From JBHIER01 sp046760705 [NCBI: bacterium] (GTDB taxonomy: Bacteria > JBHIER01 > G020348925), in the NCBI GenBank assembly GCA_046760705.1, contig JBHIER010000236.1:1-5896 (forward strand): DNA of 5,896 bases, read 5' to 3'. Both the position numbers and the translations under genes were made by a program. Positions 1-5,523 of this stretch are shown piece after piece. Every line of letters begins with the position of its first letter. The stretch's first letter is position 1. The notes under the pieces are model-generated. The model did not search any database, was not told where the DNA came from, and worked only from the letters and a program-made list of their open reading frames with translations.

Positions 1-1280
1 TCTATACTGTCGGCAAAACTGAATGGGATGGTCACGGTGATCCTCCGGGGAAAGATGTTCGTGCGGTTATATCAGTGGGCATGCTGAGTGAAGGATGGGA
101 TGCGCAAAATGTCACTCAGATTCTGGGCCTACGGGCCTTTACCTCACAACTGTTATGCGAACAGGTCGTGGGTCGGGGACTGCGCCGCATCAATTACGAC
201 GATTTCAGCGAGCCTGAATATGTTGATGTCTACGGCGTACCATTTGAGGTCATTCCCGTCAAGAAAAAGCCGGTCAGCCGAAAAGAAGTTCATAAAGTTT
301 CAACTTTAGTCCGGGCATTGCCCGAGCGCAAAAGCCTCGAGATCACCTTTCCTCGTGTGGAAGGTTTTGTCTTTGACGTTCGCCAGCGGATTCGAGTCAA
401 CTTTGAAGATATACCCTATCTCCAAATTGATCCAACTACCGAGCCGACCGAAGTTGTCTCCAAGCCTGTGGCTGGTTTCCGAATCGGTCGCCCCGACCGC
501 CTCGGCCCAGGTCCGGAGGTCTTACAGGATCGGAATCCCTTCCATCGAGTCAGACGGCTACAGGAAAGTGTCTATGAAATTGCAGCAGACATTACCCATC
601 GGTTGAAGGACAAACGGAAAGACTGGAACACTCGCCACGTCCTCTTTCCGCAGGTGCTCAATATCGTCTGGGAGTATATCGAGCAGCGCGTCATTGTCAC
701 AGAGGATGCACCAAAAGAGGAAGTCGCTTTGCTCAAATACAAACAACGCATTATTGATCGTTTAACCGAAGCGATTGAACCAGACACTCAAGCGGGTGAA
801 TCGCCGATACTGCCTGTGATTGAACGCTTCCGGCCTGTTGGCTCTACTTCTGAGGTTCTCTTTCGAACGGTCAAATATACGAAAGGGACGACGAAGAGTC
901 ACATCAGCCACGTAACGTTAGACGCTCCTCGGTGGGAACAGTGTACGGCTTATCAATTGGAAAACATGTCGGAAGTCGTTTCGTATGCAAGAAATGACCA
1001 TCTCGATTTTACTGTTCCGTATGAATGGCAGGGAGTGCGTCATGAATATCGACCGGACTTTCTCGTCCGCTGGCGAGAAAAGAGTGGGCGAGAAACCAAG
1101 ATTATTCTCGAGATAAAAGGTTTTGAAACCGAGCAAGACCGACAAAAGGGGACGGCGGCAGGACGGTGGGTGCGGGCTGTGAATCATCATGGAGAATTCG
1201 GAAAGTGGATTTTCGTGATATGCAAAGATCCTCGCAAACTGAAGGACAATCTGAGCGAAATAGTTAGAATTTCAGGGTGA
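1..1280 (+). CDS. Type III restriction-like SF2 helicase/nuclease, C-terminal part (5' truncated by window edge)
   Basis: The reading frame is open from base 3 to the TGA at 1278-1280, leaving 425 visible residues. It has no start in the window: the GTG at 75 lies inside a helicase motif, so the gene begins upstream. Visible residues 23-38 match helicase motif V (LSEGWDAQNV) and residues 54-62 are motif VI (QVVGRGLRR, the Q..GR..R arginine-finger pattern). This wording is typical of the ResIII/type III restriction subunit R group of DEAD/DEAH ATPases. Near the C-terminus, YRPDFLV (Asp about 352) is followed 18 residues later by LEIKG (Glu 370, Lys 372), the spacing expected of a PD-(D/E)XK nuclease site. 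The inferred role is ATP-dependent DNA translocation and cleavage in restriction or another defence process, possibly with a methyltransferase outside the window. The middle, about residues 80-330, I recognise only as family-typical filler. A helicase without restriction activity remains possible. Confidence 0.85.
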   Translation, partial: YTVGKTEWDGHGDPPGKDVRAVISVGMLSEGWDAQNVTQILGLRAFTSQLLCEQVVGRGLRRINYDDFSEPEYVDVYGVPFEVIPVKKKPVSRKEVHKVSTLVRALPERKSLEITFPRVEGFVFDVRQRIRVNFEDIPYLQIDPTTEPTEVVSKPVAGFRIGRPDRLGPGPEVLQDRNPFHRVRRLQESVYEIAADITHRLKDKRKDWNTRHVLFPQVLNIVWEYIEQRVIVTEDAPKEEVALLKYKQRIIDRLTEAIEPDTQAGESPILPVIERFRPVGSTSEVLFRTVKYTKGTTKSHISHVTLDAPRWEQCTAYQLENMSEVVSYARNDHLDFTVPYEWQGVRHEYRPDFLVRWREKSGRETKIILEIKGFETEQDRQKGTAAGRWVRAVNHHGEFGKWIFVICKDPRKLKDNLSEIVRISG

Positions 1281-1296
1281 CACTTAAATCCCATCC

Positions 1297-1326
1297 TGTC
1301 ATTCCAACTTAGCCACAAGCTGTCAT
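1297..1326 (+). repeat. Direct repeat, copy 1 (30 bp)
   Basis: This copy matches 1510-1539 at 27 of 30 positions. Each copy begins TGTCATTCC and ends TGTCAT, with the two TGTCA modules 24 bp apart in both. The copies are 213 bp apart. The repeat lies just downstream of the stop codon of the restriction-like gene. Confidence 0.8.
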
Positions 1327-1356
1327 TCCGAACGGAACGAAGTGGAGTTCCGGAAT
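1325..1356. repeat. Inverted repeat / hairpin module
   Basis: ATTCCGAAC at 1325-1333 pairs with GTTCCGGAAT at 1347-1356 if one C is bulged. This gives a 9-bp stem around a 13-base loop. It starts inside a TGTCATTCC copy, as expected for a palindromic dispersed repeat. No T-run follows on either strand, so it does not look like a terminator. Confidence 0.6.
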
Positions 1357-1472
1357 CCCTGTCCCTGGGTATACAGAGATCTCACTTTGGTACCGGCAAC
1401 AAGGAGATTCCCCATAATAAGCTTGTCCTCGACTCCGATCGGGGATACGGGGCAGGCTCTGCAGGAGTTTAT

Positions 1473-1489
1473 CCCGCGCTCGATGCGGG
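1473..1489. repeat. Short GC-rich hairpin
   Basis: CCCGC (1473-1477) and GCGGG (1485-1489) form a 5-bp GC stem around a 7-base loop. It sits just inside the GGAATGAC end of the putative 179-bp element. It is probably part of the repeat family rather than an independent regulatory site. Confidence 0.45.
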
Positions 1490-1509
1490 GCAGGAATGAC
1501 GAAAATGGC

Positions 1510-1539
1510 TGTCATTCCCACTTATCCACAAACTGTCAT
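1510..1539 (+). repeat. Direct repeat, copy 2 (30 bp)
   Basis: This is the second copy of the repeat at 1297-1326, with three mismatches (offsets 10, 16 and 23). One mismatch turns TTAGCCACA into TTATCCACA, which happens to match the DnaA-box consensus. The right end runs into the left arm of the palindrome at 1534-1569. Confidence 0.8.
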
Positions 1540-1569
1540 CATAGACCCTGAACCAAGTTCAGGGTGACA
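1534..1569. repeat. Palindromic repeat unit
   Basis: ACCCTGAAC (1545-1553) and GTTCAGGGT (1557-1565) form a perfect 9-bp inverted repeat around the 3-base loop CAA. The unit is flanked by TGTCA (1534-1538) and TGACA (1565-1569), which are also inverted relative to each other, with extra unpaired bases on the left side. The right half, TTCAGGGTGACA, recurs at the end of the restriction-like gene. No T-run follows on either strand, so intrinsic termination is unlikely. Confidence 0.75.
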
Positions 1570-1584
1570 TGAAAAGAGGTTTGT

Positions 1585-1638
1585 AGCCGCGCTTTCCATA
1601 GGGTGCATTCAAGATTTCGCGCATGTGAATCCGCGGCT
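1585..1638. repeat. Inverted repeat AGCCGCG/CGCGGCT
   Basis: A 7-bp perfect inverted repeat has arms at 1585-1591 and 1632-1638 and a 40-base spacer. It lies between the repeat composite and the end of the RDD gene. The long spacer makes a simple transcript hairpin unlikely; it may be another dispersed-repeat boundary. I recognise nothing else in 1570-1644. Confidence 0.35.
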
Positions 1639-1644
1639 CCGATC

Positions 1645-1664
1645 AAAAAGCCACTTATGACTTT
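1645..1664 (-). terminator. Possible weak intrinsic terminator after the RDD gene
   Basis: On the - strand, AAAGTCA (1664-1658) can pair with TGGCTTT (1653-1647), including one G-U pair, around the loop TAAG (1657-1654). The T-run extends to 1645. The loop contains the TAA stop of the RDD gene. The stem is AT-rich and short and the T-run is only five bases, so the call is tentative. It is nevertheless the only terminator-like structure at the end of the - strand operon. Confidence 0.3.
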
Positions 1665-2197
1665 ATCTCAATAACCCGGGTGCCGGCAATCTTGTCCCCA
1701 ATTCGCTCACCGTTCTCATCGGTGACGGTGAGCAGAGCCTCGATAACGAGAACCACAATCAAGAGAACCCACCCGAAGATCGTGCCAACAAAAGGGATCA
1801 CCCAGAAAACCATCGGAATGAAGAAAGGAAGATTTCTCTTGACCGACAACCCATAATCACACGTCTGACCTGTGCCGACCACCATCGTCCTAAGATTGAG
1901 CACCTTCTTGCCTAAGCTCTGACCCACAAAGGGCTCAGAGGTGAATCCATCCCGGAGGGCAATATAAGCAGCAGCAATGAGCCCCCCAATGACGGGGACC
2001 AGGCCGATGAAGGAACTGATTGCGATATCGATGATGAAGGCAATCGCCCTCTTGCCAATGTCAGCTTTGACCATCTCCTGAGCTGGAGCAGGCTCCTGTT
2101 CTTCCTTTTTTTCAGCCGGAACTTGCTCCTTTCTCTTGGGCTCCGCGGCGCTCTCTTTCGCCTGAGCGGATTTTTCTTTCCGTTCTTCTTCAGCCAT
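1655..2197 (-). CDS. RDD family membrane protein, 180 aa
   Basis: The start is set at the ATG at 2197, because AGGAGGT (2211-2205) lies 8 bases upstream. A possible GTG at 2206 overlaps that Shine-Dalgarno site and is rejected. Residues 1-45 are a low-complexity Lys/Glu/Ala/Pro-rich tail, probably cytoplasmic and disordered. The RDD domain follows: GKRAIAFIIDI (Arg 50, Asp 57) opens the first membrane segment, about 51-81. GQSLGKKVLNLR (92-103) is the conserved cytoplasmic loop. A long hydrophobic stretch at 123-157 probably makes one or two membrane passes, and IGDKIAGTRV (166-175, Asp 168) is the family's C-terminal motif. RDD proteins are poorly characterised; some have been linked to ion transport or stress tolerance, so no substrate is assigned. 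It is the last gene of the operon, 48 bases after ade. Confidence 0.88.
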   Translation of the reverse strand: MAEEERKEKSAQAKESAAEPKRKEQVPAEKKEEQEPAPAQEMVKADIGKRAIAFIIDIAISSFIGLVPVIGGLIAAAYIALRDGFTSEPFVGQSLGKKVLNLRTMVVGTGQTCDYGLSVKRNLPFFIPMVFWVIPFVGTIFGWVLLIVVLVIEALLTVTDENGERIGDKIAGTRVIEIKS

Positions 2198-2205
2198 TTC
2201 AGTCA

Positions 2206-2211
2206 CCTCCT
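2206..2211 (-). promoter_or_regulatory. Shine-Dalgarno site that fixes the RDD gene start
   Basis: AGGAGG on the - strand sits 8 bases before the ATG at 2197. It overlaps the alternative GTG (2206-2204), so initiation at the GTG would be impossible from this site. The shorter 180-residue protein is therefore preferred. Confidence 0.85.
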
Positions 2212-2245
2212 CGACTGGTGATTGGTTAATCTCTCCATAGTTCTG

Positions 2246-4021
2246 TTACTCGAAAAGATCCACTATTTGGAATGTATTTACATCCACCAAACCTTTGTCC
2301 GTCAGTTTCAATTCGGGTATCACCGGTAGAGCTAAAAAGGAGAGGGTGGTGAAGGGGCTCTCGATTTTGGTTCCCAGATCTTTGGCCGCACGATGGAGAC
2401 GGTCAAGCCCCTGGCACACTTTTTCCAGCGGTTCGTCGGAGATGAGGCCGGCAACAGGCAGCGGAAGTGAGGCCAGTACTGAACCGTCTGAAACGGTCAC
2501 AAACCCACCGCCCATCTTCCCAACTTCTTGAACTGCGCAGACCATATCGCTGTCCTCTGAGCCGACGACAATAATATTGTGAGAGTCGTGGGCCATGGAA
2601 GAAGCCAAAGCCCCCTTTTTCAGACCAAACCCGCGGACGAGGCCGAGGCCGATATTGCCGGTGCCCTTATGCCGTTCGACGACGGCCAGCTTGAGAATAT
2701 CCCCCTCAGGATCGGACACGACCATCCTGCCCTCTGTTCTGACCTCCTGGACAAGGTGCTTGGTAACGATCTGATCCTCAACCAGTCCGATCACGCGAGC
2801 TTTTCCACCTTTGGCCTCAATTTGGAAGCTCTCTTCAGACAGCGGTGGCAGGTGCACCGTATTCAGAACTGCCTCGCTCGAATACGATGGTACATCGACA
2901 GTCAGTCGACCTTCCCGGACCACAACCTGCCCAGATTTAATAACGGTATCGACGCGAAACTCCTTCAGGTCGCTGACCACGATGAGGTCGGCCAGGTAGC
3001 CAGGTCCAATGGCTCCCCGCCTTCTCAGACCGAAATATTCGGCCGGGTTGAGGGTCGCCATCTGGATCGCTCTGACAGGATCCAGCCCCAAGGAGACCGC
3101 CTTTCTGAGAATATGGTCGATATGGCCTTCCTGGCGCAGATCGGCCGGGTGGCGGTCGTCTGTGACGAAAAAGCACCGTCTTGAGTTGAAATCATTAACC
3201 ACAGGCAGGAGGTCAGCCAGGTTTTTAGCCGCCGATCCCTCTCGGATCATCACCCGCATACCCAGACTCAGCTTTTCCAAAGCTTCCTCTTTTTTTGTGC
3301 ATTCGTGGTCGGATTCGACTCCGGCGGCGACATAAGCAGTGAGCTCTGAACCTCCGATCCTCGGAGCGTGGCCGTCAATGATCACCCCGGCCTTTTGGGA
3401 CACCACCAGTTTGCTCAACACCTCGGGCACGCCGAAGATAACGCCGGGGAAGTTCATCATCTCCCCCAGCCCGATGACGCGGTTATGGCCGAGGGCTTGA
3501 GCGATCTCCTCCTCCCCCAGAGAGGCCCCTGCCGTCTCCAACAACGTGGCTGGAACGCAGGAGGGAACCATGACGAAAACGTCCAAGGGGACCGTCTCGC
3601 TGGCCTTCAGCATGTACTCAATTCCAGCCAGGCCTAAAACATTGGCCATCTCGTGGGGGTCGATGACCACAGCCGTGGTCCCGTGGGGAAGAACTGCGCG
3701 GGCAAATTCTGAGATCGTAACCAGAGAACTCTCCACATGAACGTGGCCGTCGATCAGGCCGGGCAAGAGATACTTGCCCGCGAGGTCGATGAGCACCTTC
3801 CCCTCTGTATAGGTCTGCCCCACCCCTGCAATCTGGGCCCCGTGGATGATCACATTGGCCGGGCGTACTTCACCGGAGAAGAGATCGATCAATCGGCCGT
3901 TCTTCAGCAGAATATCCCCCTGCTCATCGCCTCTGGCCACATCGATGAGGTGCTTCAAGTTCTCGACGGTCATCTCTTGCAATCTCTCTGCTTCAGAAGT
4001 TGTAAGATTCATTTTTTTCAT
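2246..4021 (-). CDS. ade: Adenine deaminase, 591 aa
   Basis: This is a metal-dependent amidohydrolase that converts adenine to hypoxanthine and ammonia, feeding the Hpt-PurA route encoded upstream. Length and motifs fit the bacterial Ade/AdeC family: DGHVHVESS (His 93, His 95) in the metal site, DPHE at 121-124, GLGEMMNFPG around Glu 187, DGHAP at 216-220, ESDHE at 236-240 and TDDRHP at 287-292. The C-terminal adenine-deaminase domain shows GNIGLGLVRGFGL at 455-467 and SSMAHDSHN at 474-482. The start is placed at the ATG at 4021, whose A is the last base of the purA stop (TGATG), suggesting translational coupling. A second in-frame ATG at 4012 (MNLTT) is possible. No strong ribosome binding site precedes either. 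The open frame extends to 4180, but that part is the purA 3' end in another frame and lacks family resemblance. Confidence 0.95.
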   Translation of the reverse strand: MKKMNLTTSEAERLQEMTVENLKHLIDVARGDEQGDILLKNGRLIDLFSGEVRPANVIIHGAQIAGVGQTYTEGKVLIDLAGKYLLPGLIDGHVHVESSLVTISEFARAVLPHGTTAVVIDPHEMANVLGLAGIEYMLKASETVPLDVFVMVPSCVPATLLETAGASLGEEEIAQALGHNRVIGLGEMMNFPGVIFGVPEVLSKLVVSQKAGVIIDGHAPRIGGSELTAYVAAGVESDHECTKKEEALEKLSLGMRVMIREGSAAKNLADLLPVVNDFNSRRCFFVTDDRHPADLRQEGHIDHILRKAVSLGLDPVRAIQMATLNPAEYFGLRRRGAIGPGYLADLIVVSDLKEFRVDTVIKSGQVVVREGRLTVDVPSYSSEAVLNTVHLPPLSEESFQIEAKGGKARVIGLVEDQIVTKHLVQEVRTEGRMVVSDPEGDILKLAVVERHKGTGNIGLGLVRGFGLKKGALASSMAHDSHNIIVVGSEDSDMVCAVQEVGKMGGGFVTVSDGSVLASLPLPVAGLISDEPLEKVCQGLDRLHRAAKDLGTKIESPFTTLSFLALPVIPELKLTDKGLVDVNTFQIVDLFE

Positions 4022-5307
4022 CAAAACAGTGACTGCAGTGTGATGGTGGAATCCCTGCTCTCCCCTGTGGAGATGATGGCGATGGGAACCTTCAGGGTTT
4101 CGCTGATCAATGAGACGTACTCCTTGGCCTCTTGGGGAAGTTGTTCGTAGTCCTGCATGCCTTCGGTCTTCGTCTTCCATCCGGGAAGGCTCTCATAAAC
4201 TGGCTCGCAGCGCTGGAGCACTTCCGTGGGGGGAAAGGTGTCGGTGATGGTCTGCCCGGTGAGACGGTATGCTGTGCAGACCTTCAACTCTTCCAGTCCG
4301 TCCAGGACGTCTAGGCGGGTGATGGCCAGATGGTCGATTCCGTTGATCCAGACGGAGTGGCGCAGGGCCACAAAATCGAGCCACCCGCAGCGGCGCGGCC
4401 GCCCCGTCGTCGAGCCGAACTCGCTGCCGTTCCGGCGGATCATGTCGCAGATGTAACCCTGAATCTCCGTCGGGAACGGCCCCTCCCCCACCCGAGTGGT
4501 GTATGCCTTCACCACCCCCAAAACTCCGTCGATCATCTTGGGCGGAATACCCAATCCTGAACAGACCCCGCCCACCGACGTCGTCGAAGATGTCACATAG
4601 GGGTAGGTGCCGTGGCTGATGTCCAGCAATGTGCCCTGGGCCCCCTCAAAGAGGATCCGCTCCGACCGCTCGAAGGCAGCCTTGAGAACGGCTCTCGTAT
4701 CCGTGACATAGTGGGCCAGTTTCTCCCTGTACCCCTTGAACTCGGTCAGAATCTCTTCGTAAACAAAAGGGGCAGCACCGTAAAATCTCTCCAACAGGAA
4801 ATTCTTCTCAGTGAGGTTGACTTCCAGCTTCTGTCGAAAGATCTCCTCGTCCACCAGGTCGCAGAAGCGAATACCTTTTCTGGCTGCCTTATCAGCGTAG
4901 GTCGGTCCGATGCCCCTTCTGGTAGTTCCGATGCCCTTTTCACCCAGCGCCTTTTCGCTCTCTCCGTCGATGGCCTTGTGGTAGGGCATAATCAGGTGGG
5001 CATTCTTGCTCAAAAAGAGCCGCCCTTGCACCTCTACACCGCGATCCCCCAGCCCATCGATCTCGGCCAGAAGAGCACCGGGGTCGACCACCACCCCATC
5101 ACCGATCACGCACCGCCTCCCGGGATGAAGAATACCGGAGGGGACGATGTGCAGGATGAACTTCTGAGCGTCGTAGACCACGGTGTGTCCGGCGTTGGGA
5201 CCGCCCTGAAAACGGGCGATGATATCGGCCTCCTTAGCCAGCACATCGACAATCTTCCCTTTCCCTTCATCACCCCATTGGGTGCCCACAACAAGAAGGT
5301 TAGCCAT
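4021..5307 (-). CDS. purA: Adenylosuccinate synthetase, 428 aa
   Basis: PurA catalyses IMP + aspartate + GTP to adenylosuccinate, the first committed step from IMP to AMP, in the cytoplasm. The start is the ATG at 5307, with AAGGA (5319-5315) 7 bases upstream; a 15-codon upstream extension of the frame lacks conservation. The length is standard. Residue numbers coincide with the E. coli enzyme: WGDEGKGK with Asp 13 (catalytic base) at 11-18, GGPNAGHT with His 41, GTTRRGIGPTYADK with Thr 129 at 127-140, FEGAQGTLLD at 220-229, TTRVGEGPFPTE at 270-281 and GRPRRCGW with Arg 303 and Arg 305 at 302-309. The guanine-recognition motif reads TRLD (330-333) rather than the more usual TKLD. All other key residues are present, so it should be active. 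It lies between hpt and ade and overlaps ade by one base. Confidence 0.97.
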   Translation of the reverse strand: MANLLVVGTQWGDEGKGKIVDVLAKEADIIARFQGGPNAGHTVVYDAQKFILHIVPSGILHPGRRCVIGDGVVVDPGALLAEIDGLGDRGVEVQGRLFLSKNAHLIMPYHKAIDGESEKALGEKGIGTTRRGIGPTYADKAARKGIRFCDLVDEEIFRQKLEVNLTEKNFLLERFYGAAPFVYEEILTEFKGYREKLAHYVTDTRAVLKAAFERSERILFEGAQGTLLDISHGTYPYVTSSTTSVGGVCSGLGIPPKMIDGVLGVVKAYTTRVGEGPFPTEIQGYICDMIRRNGSEFGSTTGRPRRCGWLDFVALRHSVWINGIDHLAITRLDVLDGLEELKVCTAYRLTGQTITDTFPPTEVLQRCEPVYESLPGWKTKTEGMQDYEQLPQEAKEYVSLISETLKVPIAIISTGESRDSTITLQSLF

Positions 5308-5314
5308 CTGCTCG

Positions 5315-5319
5315 TCCTT
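5315..5319 (-). promoter_or_regulatory. Shine-Dalgarno site of purA
   Basis: AAGGA on the - strand lies 7 bases before the ATG at 5307. This supports a start at MANLLVVG rather than at the upstream in-frame codon at 5352. It lies downstream of both predicted leader stem-loops. Confidence 0.75.
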
Positions 5320-5355
5320 CGGAATTATCCTGCGATTAAAAGAGGTTCCCAAATT

Positions 5356-5386
5356 TTCCGGTTCCGACGATAGGAGGATACCGGAA
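5356..5386 (-). promoter_or_regulatory. Leader stem-loop 2 (10-bp stem)
   Basis: On the - strand, TTCCGGT (5386-5380) pairs with ACCGGAA (5362-5356). After one bulged A (5379), TCC (5378-5376) pairs with GGA (5365-5363), leaving a 10-base loop. It starts four bases after stem-loop 1 and is not followed by a T-run, so it is not a standard terminator. A regulatory or RNA-stability role is inferred only from structure and position. Confidence 0.5.
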
Positions 5387-5390
5387 TCTC

Positions 5391-5420
5391 CTCAATGAAT
5401 GCGGACATTCCTCCATTGAG
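5391..5420 (-). promoter_or_regulatory. Leader stem-loop 1 (bulged 11-bp stem)
   Basis: On the - strand, CTCAAT (5420-5415) pairs with ATTGAG (5396-5391). GAATG (5410-5406) pairs with CATTC (5401-5397). A GGAG bulge (5414-5411) interrupts the left arm, and the loop is TCCG (5405-5402). In RNA the loop UCCG matches the UNCG tetraloop pattern, although the closing pair is G-C rather than the most stable C-G. All 11 pairs are Watson-Crick. Confidence 0.55.
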
Positions 5421-5523
5421 CTCTGCTTCAGCCGAAACGACAGGGCATAGCTGAATGGTCGCCTCAAATTTACTACTGCTCCACAATTGATTTAAGGGCA
5501 TCAGTCTCGGTAAGATTATCGGT

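Larger units (their letters stand above)
1271..1569. repeat. Composite of short direct and inverted repeats (MITE/REP-like)
   Basis: This convergent gap between the restriction-like gene and the RDD gene contains no credible gene. It is bounded by a 12-bp direct repeat TTCAGGGTGACA at 1271-1282 and 1558-1569. Inside it, TGTCATTCC occurs at 1297, 1321 and 1510, and its reverse complement GGAATGAC at 1493-1500. TGTCA recurs at 1534. The 1322-1329 and 1493-1500 copies form 8-bp terminal inverted repeats around a segment of about 179 bp. No transposase is present, so any element would be non-autonomous. Open frames across this stretch are made of repeat sequence and have no family resemblance or ribosome binding site. 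Confidence 0.75.
5308..5523 (-). promoter_or_regulatory. hpt-purA intergenic leader region
   Basis: These 216 bases separate hpt from purA, whereas the genes downstream are closely packed. The purA-proximal half holds two stem-loops (5391-5420 and 5356-5386) and the purA ribosome binding site. In the hpt-proximal half (about 5421-5523) I see no recognisable element and no convincing promoter. Short open frames cross the region, for example 5501 to 5325 and the 27-codon frame 5408 to 5325. None has a well-spaced ribosome binding site or a family I recognise. The region could be a regulatory 5' leader for purA-ade, or decayed sequence. Confidence 0.5.

Noticed and set aside
1522-1530. TTATCCACA, a perfect match to the DnaA-box consensus
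   Set aside because: It is a single site with no cluster, no AT-rich unwinding region and no dnaA/dnaN nearby. It arises by one base change within the direct repeat (the other copy reads TTAGCCACA), so it is probably coincidence.
1309-1551. Short open frames on both strands in the convergent gap (about 70 codons each)
   Set aside because: They consist of the TGTCATTCC/GGAATGAC repeat modules, lack ribosome binding sites and resemble no family.
2579-3184. Long + strand open frame opposite ade (201 codons)
   Set aside because: It is antisense to conserved ade coding sequence and shows no family resemblance.
4022-4180. Upstream extension of the ade reading frame, 53 codons into purA
   Set aside because: The extension is the 3' end of purA read in another frame, is His/Arg-rich without family similarity, and would make Ade longer than usual.
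5308-5352. Fifteen-codon upstream extension of purA
   Set aside because: The well-placed AAGGA site and the conserved MANLLVVGTQWGDEGKGK beginning favour the ATG at 5307.
4612-5373. Long + strand open frame opposite purA (253 codons)
   Set aside because: It is antisense to a full-length purA with all catalytic residues. It has no recognisable motifs and is a by-product of purA codon usage.
5464-5492. Possible sigma-70 promoter before purA (TTAAAT, 17-base spacer, TAAATT on the - strand)
   Set aside because: It matches only 3 of 6 and 4 of 6 consensus bases, which is expected by chance in a gap of this size.
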